DNA from: Ganoderma boninense
Taxonomy: Eukaryota; Basidiomycota; Agaricomycetes; Polyporales; Polyporaceae
Assembly: GCA_002900995.3 (NCBI GenBank)
Contig: CM035309.1
Coordinates: forward strand, 2,176,389 to 2,240,388
Length of the DNA: 64,000 nucleotides
Direction: 5' to 3'
A program made the position numbers and the translations under genes. Below, in pieces: positions 42,191 through 53,700 of the stretch; positions within the stretch are counted from its first letter, which is position 1, and each line of letters begins with the position of its first letter. The notes beneath the pieces were generated by a model. That model saw only the letters and a program-made list of their open reading frames with translations, was not told the origin of the DNA and did not search any database.

Positions 42191-42837
42191 CCGACGATGA
42201 CCTCGACGACGACTCCAACAATGATGATGTCATTGATGGTAAGACTATTAATATATTATACAACAATTATACTAATAAATACCAGTATAGATAATCTGAT
42301 TGCTCTGCCGCCCACTCCGTACCTCGCTCCTGTCCCGCTTCCATATGTATCAGGACTCGAATGGCTTTGTATTTCCAGTAGTTACTATGCAACCCCCTTC
42401 AGACTATACACCTGGGACTATATTGAATTCGATACCTATGTAGATCTAGAAGTGTACATTTCTCTCACAGTCGAATCTTTTTTGATATTTTAATTACAAA
42501 TTTGAAAGGAATTGTTTTTCCCGAAAGATTTATTTGAACAAAAAAAGAACGTGTTTGGTATTTGTGCCTGTCTAGAAAATAAATTTCAAATATCATAGAA
42601 GAAGAACCATCAACAGTAAAAGGCTGTAAAAAAGCATTTCAAGAACTGGGACACCACATACACAGCCAACCGCAGAAATCGGCAGCCAACTACAAGCATC
42701 CTTGCATAACAGCATATAAGCAGCAGGCAAAGTAAAAGCAATGCACAAGGATCCCAAGTGCAACGAAGGCTACAAGACTCTGGACAACCACCTAAGGCAA
42801 CTATCCCTCACTGCATGGGTGCGGTAAGCCTACCAAC
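42191..42837 (+). other. Non-coding or decayed part of the Ty3 element
   Basis: About 650 bp. It begins with an acidic-codon run (GACGATGACCTCGACGACGA) that may be the continuation of the frame interrupted by the solo LTR, then becomes AT-rich. No domain is recognised. Confidence 0.4.
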
Positions 42838-43110
42838 ATGCACTGTATCCACGTCCATCAACCAGAAATGGTTCAAATTACTACGTCAACACCACAGGAA
42901 GAACAATACACAGTCATTTTTCTCCAAGACGAATACGCCAATGCTGCCACATTCGAAGACCTCAAGGATCCATTGATGTATCCAACAATTATACAAATCA
43001 AAGTCCACAATAGACTTAGATGCAACTTCCCAGAAGCCTATCAACGATACAGGAAAACCAGACGTTTCCTACTATACGCATATGTCTTCGTCAGACATCC
43101 ACCTCACCAA
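42838..43110 (+). pseudogene. Extra small frame 2 after pol
   Basis: Open for about 90 codons: EEQYTVIFLQDEYANAATFE, IIQIKVHNRLRCNFPEAYQR, YAYVFVRHPPHQ. It resembles the frame at 41097-41447 in the RLR-x-NFP-E-AY / CLRIQFPQAY region. Function unknown. Confidence 0.4.
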
Positions 43111-43497
43111 TGAACTCACGACTAAATTGACTCTATCCAAACCTGAGTAAAACATGACCTCATTCGGGAATGGAAATCTCCAAAGGGATGCTCATAATCC
43201 AAACATCATAAATAGTCATATGTGTATTAGAATTGAACAGGATGGCAATGTGTTACCTCCAGAAGTCAGACACTGCCCCAACTACGCCACAAAACGCAGT
43301 AACACAGGAATAAACTGCAAGTACAGCAGAACTGAAGCAACCACAGGAAGAGGCAATGACAACATAGCCATGAGTACTGCACCATGAAGGAGTATAAGTA
43401 GAGGATGAGAAGTGCACCAAATCCCCATCCCACATCCTCCACTACCCACACCACAACCACTCCACTACTCACACCACCACAACTTATTCAGTTGATC

Positions 43498-45372
43498 ATG
43501 CCTTGCTCCAACCGCCAGCGATCTAACTACCGCAACCAGCTGACGGCTCATTCTCAGGAAGGCACGAAAATCCGTCACCCTATTTCCCAGTTCATCAAAG
43601 AGAGATGAGTGGTCAACTATGATCACCTTCCTCGAACCACCACCTCTATCTATCCCGATGGAACCTTGTCTGACCAGATCGGATGGGTGCTCCTGCACCC
43701 TGACCTCCAGAACCACGTATGACTTTGCATGGCAGAAATCCCCTATGCCGAAGTCTATGTCGAAATCTACCGCTCCTACAGGAAAATGGCCATCATGCAC
43801 AACAGAGTCATGAACTACATTCTAGAATTGACGGCAACCACTGATAACAAGGCTGCAGCACTCCTATCTGCTGAAGCAGTCTACAATGAATGTATTGCAG
43901 CAGCAACACAGTTGATGAACCGAGTTATCAGCACTAGGAGATGGGCTCATGCTCTTTGGGATCTCCTTCCTTACCAAGATCAACACGACCCAAATGCTGA
44001 ACAACAACCCCTACCTGAGCCAGCCAGACTCAGTACGGGACACATCTCTCCACACGAAGGACCATCCATCACTTGCATCAACCCGGCTCTAACCCTGGTC
44101 GTGATGCCAATAGAGAGCCATTTTCTATTAGAACCCACATCTATTGAAATCGTCAGGGAACATAATCAACTTCCACCTCCCTCATCACCAGCCGAAGAAC
44201 ACACCATCAGTATTGATGAAATAGTGGAACGACTAGAACAAGCAATGCAAGAGGACAAACTGGAGAGGGATGACGTCCCTCAGGATGTCTCAGCAAGCCT
44301 GGACTCCTCTACGGAACAAGATTGGGAGACATATGTGGCCGAACTACTCACTCAACGAACCAATTCCAGTAGCAAAAGCACTACAACATCGTCATCCAGC
44401 AGCGATTACCCCATGTCTCCAAACGATCTGGGCTCCCCAATCAATCACCTCAAACCATCTACACAACCTGTCTCGAGTCTGGAAGATACATATGGAAGCA
44501 ACTTCTCCTATCTCATATCACCAAACGACGCAAACAGCTATATATACGGACATTTTAAATCATCCTGATCTAACCCAGACTCGCAAATTGAAACCCTCGA
44601 ATTGGAGCCGAGACCTAGGTGGGGATTCCCCATTGGACTACATGGCCACTTCATTTCCAGCGGTACATGGCCATGGAGAATAACATGAAGGAAACCAGAT
44701 GGATCCATTGTCTATGTACACAAGGATGGCTTTCCACCGGAATGGACCCCTGGACGAGTCCAAGAGGAATTGGCCAACATCCCATACCTCATATACAACC
44801 CAGATGCCATTCACCGAGCACAACTCCTAATTGACAACAGCCTCGCTCGATGGGTGAACACCCCCTCAGTACTGGTCAAACCAGGACAGCAAGACTACTG
44901 ATTCAATGTACTCTATCAGATCAATATCGATGAACCTCTGGTGAATGCCAACAGATGGGTTCAACTATGGAATGAGGTCTCTGCGGATAAAATAGTGCAA
45001 GCAACGATGATGCTCATACAAAACCAAATTGATCAACCACACTGGGGAAGAGTCGCAGACATAGTCATCGATGACATCCCTGACCTTCACAAACTGCAGA
45101 AACTTGCATATGATATTGACGCCTACCTAGACAGGAATTGTAAAGAACCAGGAGCCCTTGTGGCTTGCCATCTACTTGACTATTGGGTTGTACAACGAAC
45201 GGACGGGCAAACAATGATACTCAATTTCCCATCCAAGACCCTTGACGTCCTCGTCTACTCCCTCACTAGTCCACAGCCTTCACAACGACTCTATGCACTC
45301 TATCACATAAACCGCAACCTACCAAATGACAGGCAATGGAAGGAACACCTCAAAGACATCATCCTATACTGA
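43498..45372 (+). pseudogene. Long extra frame (ORF3) between pol and the 3' LTR
   Basis: A single frame from ATG at 43498 (MPCSNRQRSNYRNQLTAHSQ) to 45372, about 625 codons, with only six TGA-type stops inside. It carries on open almost to the 3' LTR. The largest clean pieces are 43729-44568 (Ser/Thr/Pro-rich, with SIDEIVERLEQAMQED and a SSSKSTTTSSSSS run) and 44941-45372 (NANRWVQLWNEVSADKIVQA, LVACHLLDYWVVQRTDGQTM). Most stops fit lost Trp or Arg codons. I see no transmembrane helix, signal peptide or known domain. Not Gag, not Pol; position like env but content different. Confidence 0.6.
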
Positions 45373-45457
45373 AACTATCTAAGGGATGCAGGTCTTCAAG
45401 ACAAAGGAGGCATACTATGGTTGTGCGAAAGGATTCCAATGGTTGAGGAAAACCTTA

Positions 45458-45473
45458 CAAGGGGAGAGGGGGG
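45458..45473 (+). other. Polypurine tract of the large Ty3 element
   Basis: AAGGGGAGAGGGGGG lies a few bases before the 3' LTR, the usual primer site for plus-strand synthesis. Confidence 0.75.
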
Positions 45474-45476
45474 TAA

Positions 45477-45953
45477 TGTTACGGACGCACAGTAAGCAGG
45501 CTTACTACACCTATACTTTTTCCCTTTCATTACTAAAGACCCATTACACTAGGGAGTAACCGAGTACATAGCTCACAGTACACAGCCCGTGGGCCACAGC
45601 CCACAGTAACCAAGTACGTAGATCACAGTACACAGCCCGCAGTACACAGTCCACAGTACACAGCCCACAGTCCACAGCCTGCAGTCTACAGCCTTGAACC
45701 TATAGCTACAGTAACTACCTACATAGCCTAAAACCTTAGGTCCCTACATGTATATAAGGGGCGACACCTCGGCAGTGACCCCCCAGTTTTCAGTCTCTTG
45801 TCTATCCAGCTACTGCTCTGCAAGCAGTACCTTCATATCTCTACGTCCTCTAGACCTAACAAGTCTAGTATTCAAACTCTAGTCAACCACTAGTCTTTGG
45901 TCTAAATGGCCTAACCTATTGAACTGTAAGTCCAATAAGTTAAGGACGTAATA
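45477..45953 (+). repeat. 3' LTR of the large Ty3 element
   Basis: 477 bp, the same length as the 5' LTR and without indels against it. Ends GTAATA where the 5' LTR has GTAACA, so the canonical CA terminus is lost by a C-to-T change. Confidence 0.95.
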
Positions 45954-47210
45954 GTGGTACAAGTGTTCCCATGTAGTGAAGACAATTTGGCAAAGCTATT
46001 GGAGTGTAATAACACTTCAAAAGAGCCAATAGTCTGTCACCTAGCTTCAGAGCTAGAAGAAGAACCCAACATAGTAGCTGGACCAATTATTACCAATAGT
46101 AATTTGGTCTGATGTCCAGTTATCACTCTAGATATTCACATAGAAGGCGCACAAGTACTATTTGTACTTAACACTAGATCAGAAATAAACTGCATCAGTG
46201 CCAAGCTATGGGAACTTTTATGTGAAAAATCCTGTGATATAGGTAACTCCTGTAACATTATGGGGGTAACTGGACAGCAGTTGCAGTGTCTAGGAGTCTG
46301 AGAAACAACTATTGAGTTCAATATAGTATGGACTTTAACCAAGTTCCATATTATTAAAGGACTCAAGGTTCCTGGAATTCTAGGATGTCCATGGCAACGG
46401 GCAAACCAGTTGAAGCTTGAGCATACAGCTGATGAGATAGACATCTAAGTCCGGTCTCCAGAAAGACCAAGTCAGCTGCCTATAACAACACATATACTGC
46501 ATACTGTCAAGAAATAACTTGAGTATGCAACTATGCCAGCTTTATGCCTCTGTGGAATAACTATAGAGCAGCCTGATAATGGACTAGACCTAGACATTAC
46601 ACAGAAAAATATTAGACAAGACCTATGGAAGCCTGATGAAGATACTGCAGAACCACTTAGAGATGACCCTCTGTCAAGCAAGGTCAACACAGAAAACAGG
46701 CTGTACCAACGCTTGCTCAAGCTCTATGCAGACAAAGCTAGTTGAAACCTAAGGGTACCTCGACCAAAGCTTGAGCTGATAGAGCCATTTGAAGTGGATC
46801 AGGTTGATTGTGCTACAACAACCACCCTTCAAATATCCAGTGATCAAGAAACACTCTTGCTGCGAAATGTTCTGCTCAAGATTAATGGGGAATACCAGGA
46901 GGGACATGGCATCCTTCACATGGTATATTTTCCACATAAGACAGAGCGCATGCAAGCAGCAAGAATAGAAAGGCCCAAGTTACCAGATTCAGGCAAGTCT
47001 CTGGATATAGGTGAAAATAATGCTGTAGAGCAGTTCTATGCTTAGTTCAGGCCATACTGCCCAACACTGCATGACCTCGAACAGTCCATGATAGAAATGG
47101 GGTATGAACAAGCTAGATCACTGCCTACCACCAAGAGTCACCACATAAATAATGGGTTATAGTTGTATCAAACCAAAGATACACTTGACTCAAGCACAAA
47201 AGATAAATCT
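45954..47210 (+). pseudogene. Old Ty3 element, right part, with a second protease-like domain
   Basis: Resumes VVQVFPCSEDNLAKLLECNN after the Ty3 insertion. Contains VLFVLNTRSEINCISAKLWE, where the family expects DTGSE, and VPGILGCPWQRANQLKLEH, then several open stretches (QPDNGLDLDITQKNIRQDLW, LRNVLLKINGEYQEGHGILH) without known domains. Many stops. No RT or integrase follows. Confidence 0.65.
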
Positions 47211-47731
47211 TTGTGCATAGAAATATTTATGGGACTCAACACAGCTTCAAGTTGATCAAGTGTTTATTGTTATAACACCATTGTTATAATAATATAATAC
47301 TGTGATTGACTTGAATAAAAACAGCACTAGTAAAAGATATAAAGGCAGCCATTAAGCTTAAAAGCTATAAGCTTAATAATCTAAATACCCTATTTTGAAG
47401 TCATTGGATCTACAAGCACAGCAAAAGGCCCCACTGGATCCACAACTTCCTTGGAGCAAAGCTATACACCTGTCAAGCTATCTAAAAATGGTTAAAACTA
47501 GTAGACTAACCTCAATAAGTTAGTACTGCTACTTAACCATACTTGAATTAGAACCAGATCAAGAAAATCTGGAGAACCACCTAGAGAGCCGAAGAACCAT
47601 CTGGAAAGGAGCGGAAGAAGACAAATATCTGCAAATCTCAGCAGACAAGGCAACATAGGAGAGAGATTAAAAGAACTAACACAAGGACAGGAGGGGAGGA
47701 GAAAAGCTGTCACACTCCATCATCAGCCAGC
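47211..47731. other. AT-rich spacer
   Basis: About 520 bp, with TTATAACACCATTGTTATAATAATATAATA near 47270-47300 as an AT-rich inverted stretch. No gene is seen. Confidence 0.4.
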
Positions 47732-48851
47732 ATGCTGCAGCTCAGTATCACCCCCCAAACTGTCCTCACCCTACTCCCTCCTCCTATGCACCCCGACCAG
47801 TTCAGTCACATCTGCAACATGGTCAACTCTAACTTGAGCAAGCCTCTCATCTGGGAGGAAGGTGCACTTGCTATCCAGGCTGACAATATCTACACAGCGG
47901 AGAATATGGTCAGTCCTTGGAACCCTAGCCAGAGGGTTGACACGTATGTCACTGGGGACACTGACCTATTTATCGGCAATCATATCTGCTACGGACATGG
48001 TGTCTTCTTCTTTAAGGAGGTGCCTCACGTCTCTGCTCCTCCCTCTCCACCGCTGCTGCCTGTCCCAGCTGCAACACCAGTGAGCATGGATATGGCTATA
48101 GACATACCATCGTACTAGATCTCAGCACATCCCTCCCCGCCACCTCTCGTTGCCGCAATGATTGAGCGGGCTAGGGCCGAGAACCTTGCAGGCAGAGTCA
48201 TGCCTGTTAGAGAGAGCTCGGGTGAGTCGCTCATGTTTGCAAGAGCACTCGTGATCGCACTCACTGAGGCATTGGTGCAAGTGTTAGCCACCTCAGTGGT
48301 GAACACTCCTCTACCCTATGGGATACCGGAGAGAACCCCCCGAGACTGCCGATGAAGAAGCACCAGTCAATGCCACCGGAGAAGAGAAGAATGATGAAGA
48401 CGAACTGGAGTATATGGAGTTGCAGTACCCAGCTACTCCTGAGCCCGACGAAGTCCCCGCTCTCGTCAGTGCCCTTGCCACAGGTGGAGAGCAGGACCAC
48501 GAGGTCATCAATGTTGATGAACTCGATACCAGCGAGGACGAGGATATGGGTGATGAAGACGGAGAGCTTACTAGGCCTGCTACGCCTCAGTACAACTTCC
48601 GCACCCACGGTGCCTTGTCCAACGAAGCCATGAACGCCATGGCAGACGACCCCTTCCCAGACCGTGCCAACCTGGCACTGCGAGGAGCTGAGGCTGCCAA
48701 CCTCAAGCTACTCCTTACTCGGCCTCCCAAGTATTGGAACAAGGCCGACCGGGTCGTCATCAAAGCAGCCATCCAGTCGCTTCACCGTGCCCTCAAAAGT
48801 GGGGTCGGCTATGGTGAAACTCCTCGGATGCACCCCGTCTACAGCTTCTGA
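47732..48851 (+). pseudogene. Uncharacterised decayed coding region
   Basis: Frame 1 runs from 47732 (MLQLSITPQTVLTLLPPPMH) with FSHICNMVNSNLSKPLIWEE and GDTDLFIGNHICYGHGVFFF, passes one TAG at 48116 and continues to about 48350 (ARAENLAGRVMPVRESSGES). A second frame takes over at about 48318 next to a C6 run and ends at 48851: acidic (EEKNDEDELEYMELQYPATP, DELDTSEDEDMGDEDGEL), then NLKLLLTRPPKYWNKADRVV and GVGYGETPRMHPVYSF. Together about 370 codons of one original protein with a stop and a frame slip. No family is recognised. Its place between transposons suggests a transposon-associated gene. Confidence 0.5.
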
Positions 48852-48859
48852 AGACCCCC

Positions 48860-50273
48860 CAAGATAGAGGGTAAAGCACTGCAGTAAGTAAAAGAAAGTC
48901 TTGGTTCAGCCTTCTATACGAGAAGTGAGGGGCTAGGTTGCATCTGAAGGGCCCCTAGTTTGACCCATAGCCACACCTTGTACAATAGAAAAGCAGTCAG
49001 TGCACTGCAATGACGAGTAGTTCGAGAAACCTCGAGAGAGCACGAGCGTGCCCAAGGAACAGCCCGAGAGGGCACTCAACTATCCAAGAAGCTACCCAAT
49101 GGCTCAAAAAGGAGCCTGAAGGTTCAAGAATGTGCTGGAATGTCCAAGAGAAGGATATCTATGAGGATAAAAAGGGGACCCTAATAGCAGGGTGGAGGAC
49201 AAAGCCTCCCCAGCCATGCACCAGTGCACAGAGTCGCAGATGCACGTCCCGCACTCAAAGAAGCGAGTACGGCAGAGACAGGCCTGGCACCTAGCAGTAC
49301 AAAGGTACTGCTCCTCTCTCCAACCACCTCAATACAAGAGGATTGGGTTGGACCAGGTAGCAGTGTCAACAGTGATGCAGCTGAAAAGCTTCTAAGACCA
49401 AGCCAAGGGTGGAAAAAGAAGAAAATCTCACCAGAGAAGAGATTACACCTTCACACCACTCGAAGTACAGGCAGCAGGGCTAGAAGAAAGGGTGAAGACT
49501 CACCAGGAGTCTCCAGAGCCACCAGCATACTCTCCTGTCTACTATGAAGACAACAAGGAGATAGACACAACTATCGTAGACAAGACAACCCACAACCAGG
49601 ACACCAACACACTTGCAGCCATCTACGAGGAAGCATGGGGAGAGCTTGAAGAAGGTGAGACACTTGAAGCAGGAAGATAGCCCTGTTGAAGCACATGAAC
49701 AAGGGTGGGAGGGGGCAAGAGATGACATTGCAACAACCCCTTTGTACAGGAGACACCACCCTATGCCAACACACTCGCCAGCGCACGGAGAGAACAGAAA
49801 GGGCTGTATCATTGAACACAGCCAGAGAAGCGTGGCTGTTGAGCCAGGAGGACCCAAGTGCCAGGAGAGCGCATGTGTGTACCATGCCAGGCAAGCAGGA
49901 CATTGGTCCGAACATGCAGATTTGATGTTGACTGCTAGCCCACGTAAGGTTTATTGGGTCCTGAGTCCTTAGACCGATCACCGAGCAGAGGTCCCCCCTC
50001 CCAGCTGCATCATAGGACACAGCCGGAGGACAAGTCTAGTGGCTATTGAAGCCACCAGCAGACGAGTGCAGAGGCAGTGCAGAGGCACACATGCAGCGTT
50101 GCCCGAGGCCCACGCCACATCAAGGACACACCATTGGGTGTGCCCAAGGCTCTGAATCACTGTTAAGTGACCAGGAGGGGCAGTGGACCAGGCGGCAGCA
50201 CATTGGTGCACCAGCACCAGTCCCAAATGCAGGAGAGGAGAAAGAAGAGGGGGGGAAGGGCTCACCTATGCCT
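48860..50273. other. Hairpin-dense non-coding sequence, left part
   Basis: No convincing gene. Instead there are many short perfect inverted repeats with small loops, for example 49293-49312 (AGCAGTAC, loop AAAG), 49101-49116 (GGCTC, loop AAAAAG), 49194-49209 (GGAGG, loop ACAAAG), 50039-50055 (GTGGCT, loop ATTGA), 50127-50142 (CACACC, loop ATTG) and 50057-... omitted beyond these. The copia element was inserted at 50273, and the sequence continues at 55351. Confidence 0.6.
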
Positions 50274-50703
50274 TGTTGGCTGCAGTGGCCCTCAGGACGT
50301 CACAATGGCCTGTGTCAAGCTCTGTAAAGTCTATATTGCAGGAAACTAAGATATGCTACTCACCTGTGTCAAGCTCTGTAAAGTCTAAGGACACAGAGCC
50401 TGACAGAGGCGTCGATACAGCTCATGGAGCACGTGCTAGGTAGAGTATGTAACGCTGTGCTACTGGCGCCGTTATGGCGCCCAGGGAGCGAGAATTGTGG
50501 ACTGTACAGTGTAAAGTAGAGCAGGATGCAGATCTAAGCTACATAGTTGGAGCCTCTAATGAAGACGATGTTGTAACTCTATGGGATGTGCTACTCTAAC
50601 GAAACGAAAAGTAGGGTAAGTGGGGGACAATGCAATGTACGTACGGTGCGATCGTAGACTTGGTGCGATCAATACTGCGGGCGCTACAGCACCAACTTCA
50701 ACA
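50274..50703 (-). repeat. copia 3' LTR
   Basis: 430 bp. The minus-strand sequence just before it is CAGGGGAGAG, a short polypurine tract. Confidence 0.9.
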
Positions 50704-50718
50704 CTCTCCCCTGATCGC

Positions 50719-53700
50719 TCAAGTCCCCAATCCCAGCATCTTCACCATCTCAAGCACTTTGGGCTTGGGCAGCGACTTGGTCAGGATGTCAGCAGGCATG
50801 TGCGACGTGCGCAGGTGCACCACCTCAATGCGCCCCTTAGCCACCTCATCCCGCAGCCAGTAGAAGCGCAGGTCGAGGTGCTTCATCCGCCCATGGTGCT
50901 CCGGGTTCTTCGCCACAGAGAGTGCAGAGAGGTTGTCGATGCGCATGCGGGAGGCAGAGGAGATGCTGTAGCCAAACTCAGTGAGCAGATTTCGCAGCCA
51001 GAGCATCTCCTGCCCACACGAGACTGCAGCGATGAATTCGGCCTCTGTGGTGGACAGAGCAACGAGGGACTGAAGACGACTCGACCAGGAGATGGCCCCA
51101 GTGCCCATCTTGATCACATAGCCAGAGGTGGAGCGACCAGTGTCAGGGCAGCCAGCATGGTCTGCGTCGGTGTAGGAGGTGAACAGCTCTGACTCTGGCG
51201 AGGGAGCATAGGTGAGCTTGTAGTCGAGGGTGCCTTTGATGTAGCGGAAGAGGTGCTTGACTGCCTTCCAGTGTGCCATGCCAGGGTGCTGTGAGAAGCG
51301 TGCGAGGTTGCCCACAGTGCGAGCAATGTCTGGGCGTGTGGCCACTGCAAGATAGAAGAGCGAACCGACGGCCTGGCTGTAAGGGATGTCCTGCATCGCA
51401 CGGATGTCTGCTGGCGACGTGGGGGCCATGTCTGCACTGAGGCGGAGGCCAGGGTCCATGGGAGTGCTGACTGGGTCGCAGTTGGAGAAGCCGTATCGCT
51501 GGAGGATGTCCAGGGAGTACTGGCGCTGCGAGATGGACAGGGAACGCTGCGAGCGGTCACGCTCAATCTGCACACCCAGCAGCCACGACGTGGGGCCCAG
51601 ATCGCGCAGTTTGAAGTGCTTGCGCAGGTCGTCCTTGACTCGCTGGATCGCTGCCTTGTCCTTGCCTGCAATGGTGATGTCGTCGACAAAGACAGGGATG
51701 ATGAGACACACACCATCATGCAGGTACACCCAGACACTGTGCTTGTAGGTGAGGCGTTCAAAGCCCAGCTTGGTGAGCACCTCGTCGAGCTTCTCGTGCC
51801 AGCAGCGGCCCGCCTGCTTGAGGCCATAGAGGGCCTTGCGGAGGCGCCACACCCACTGCGGAGTCTTCTCCTCGAACCCATCTGGCTGGCGCATGTAGAC
51901 CTCCTCCTTGAGCTCGCCGTTGAGGTAGGCAGAGGAGATGTCCACCGACTCCAGCTCCAGGTCCTCGAGGGCTGCAATGGCGAGGATAGCGCGGATGGAG
52001 GCCCACTTGGGCGTAGGAGCGAAGGTCTCGTTGTACTCGAAGCCAGGGCGCTGTGAGAAGCCCTTCGCGACCAGTCTGCCCTTGTAGCGTTCGATGGAGC
52101 CATCTGCGTTGCGCTTGACCCGGAATACCCAGCGGGAGCCAATGGCCTTGCGACCAGGGGGCAGGAGGACAAGCTCAAAGGTGCCATTCTCAACGAGGGA
52201 CTGCAGCTCTTCCTGCGCTGCCTTGAGCCACTTGTTGCGCTCCTCAGGCTCGAGTGCCATGACCTCGGACATCGAGGTGGGCTCCCCAAAGTGCTCCTGG
52301 CTGGCCTTCGACGCCTGCTCAACCACTGACTCGAATGCGACGTCCAGGGCATCGTCGTAGGACAGGTAGTCAACCAGGGGGTCAGAGTAGATGTCATCGA
52401 GGCCTGCCAGCATTGCATTGAGTGCGTCCTCATCGCTGCTGTCCCCTCGACCTATGAGGTCCAGCTCATCGTCTGAGGATGTAGGACTCGGTGGGGGAGA
52501 GCGTGGACGGTTGGGGAACGGTCGATTAAGGCCAGGAGCAGCTGGTGCATCGACTGGAGCCTCAATGAGTGGATCGGGCGACGAGGAGCGTTCAGGCTGA
52601 GGAGACGGAGCAGGAGCAGGAGCAGGGGACACAGAGCGAATGCGAAGGCGCTGAGGAACGAGGTTCTGGCGTTCAAGGGCACGCTCATTGAGGGAGCCTT
52701 GAGGGCGAGAGGCACGTGAGGGGAGCTGCTTGCGAGCAAGAGCTGGATAGGGCCTGAAACCTGGGTTTTGTGCTTGCTGGTGCGCAGATGGAGCGACAGG
52801 GCGAGCAACTGGTGCAGGAGGTGGCCGAGCAGGTGGAGGCGTTGGTGAGCGAGCAGGGGGTGGTGGTGAGTGAGCCAGGGGTGATGGCGAGCGAGCAGGG
52901 AGTTGTGCAGGACGTTGTGCCGGTGGTGGAGAGTCTAGTGGTGAAGGCGATCGAGCTGGAGATGGCTGGCGAGGTGGTGGAGGCGCAGGGTGTGGTGCAG
53001 GAGGTGCAGGAGGCGCAGGAGGAGCTGGAGGAGCTGGAGGCGCAGGAGGTGCAGGATCATCATAGTCGTCATCTCTCCCCTGATCATGCAGCTCTGGCAC
53101 TCCTGGCACACCGTCGTCTGGTGGGTCCCAGAACCGCCAGGCCTTGGTGCCATCCGGATAGCCAATGAAGATGCATTTGCGTGTGTGGGGCTGCAGCACC
53201 TTGCGGTCCTTCTTGCAGATGAGCACGTAGGCCAGGCAGCCAAAGACACGGAAATGGGACACACCAGGCTTGCGCCCATCGCCCTTCCAGGCCGTGTAGG
53301 GAATGCCGCCATCGAGCGCAGAGGTGGGCATGCGGTTGCGCGTGTGGACAAAGGTGGAGACAGCATGGCACCAGAATGAAGGGGGCAGCTTGGACTGGGC
53401 AAGCAGGGCAGTGGCACCCTCAGACATCGTCCTGTTTGCTCGCTCTGCTACGCCGTTCTGGTGGGGCTCGTCTGGCTCAGTGTGCTGCCTGTGGATGCCG
53501 TGCTCAGTGCAGAAGTCAATGAACTCCTGGCCCATGTACTCGCCGCCCTTGTCGTCCCGTGTGGCCTTGATGCGCAGTTCTCAGCGTAGGCCTTGTACGC
53601 CTTGAAGGCTGCAAACGCGTCGCTTTTGCGCTTGAGGTAGGCCAGGGCCCAGAAACGTGTCGCATCGTCGACAAACACCATCCAGTAGAGATAGCCCTCA

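Larger units (their letters stand above)
32969..45953 (+). mobile_element. Large Ty3 (chromovirus-like) LTR retrotransposon, 12,985 bp, decayed
   Basis: Two 477-bp LTRs (32969-33445 and 45477-45953) bound the element, with a perfect 5-bp target duplication GTGGT (32964-32968 and 45954-45958). Order inside: leader repeats, gag, CCHC knuckle, protease, reverse transcriptase, RNase H, integrase, chromodomain, then about 4 kb of extra frames and a polypurine tract. Three later insertions (MITE 34076-34236, TIR element 36395-37064, solo LTR 41721-42190) account for about 1.3 kb, so the original length was near 11.7 kb, about twice a normal Ty3. Pol keeps one frame with many stops. Confidence 0.95.

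Noticed and set aside
42483..42597. Possible small MITE between TGATATTT and AAATATCA
   Set aside because: The short AT-rich inverted words are not flanked by a duplication and could be chance.
52770..53168. Glu/Val-rich 132-codon plus-strand frame
   Set aside because: Antisense to the Pro-rich linker of copia Pol.
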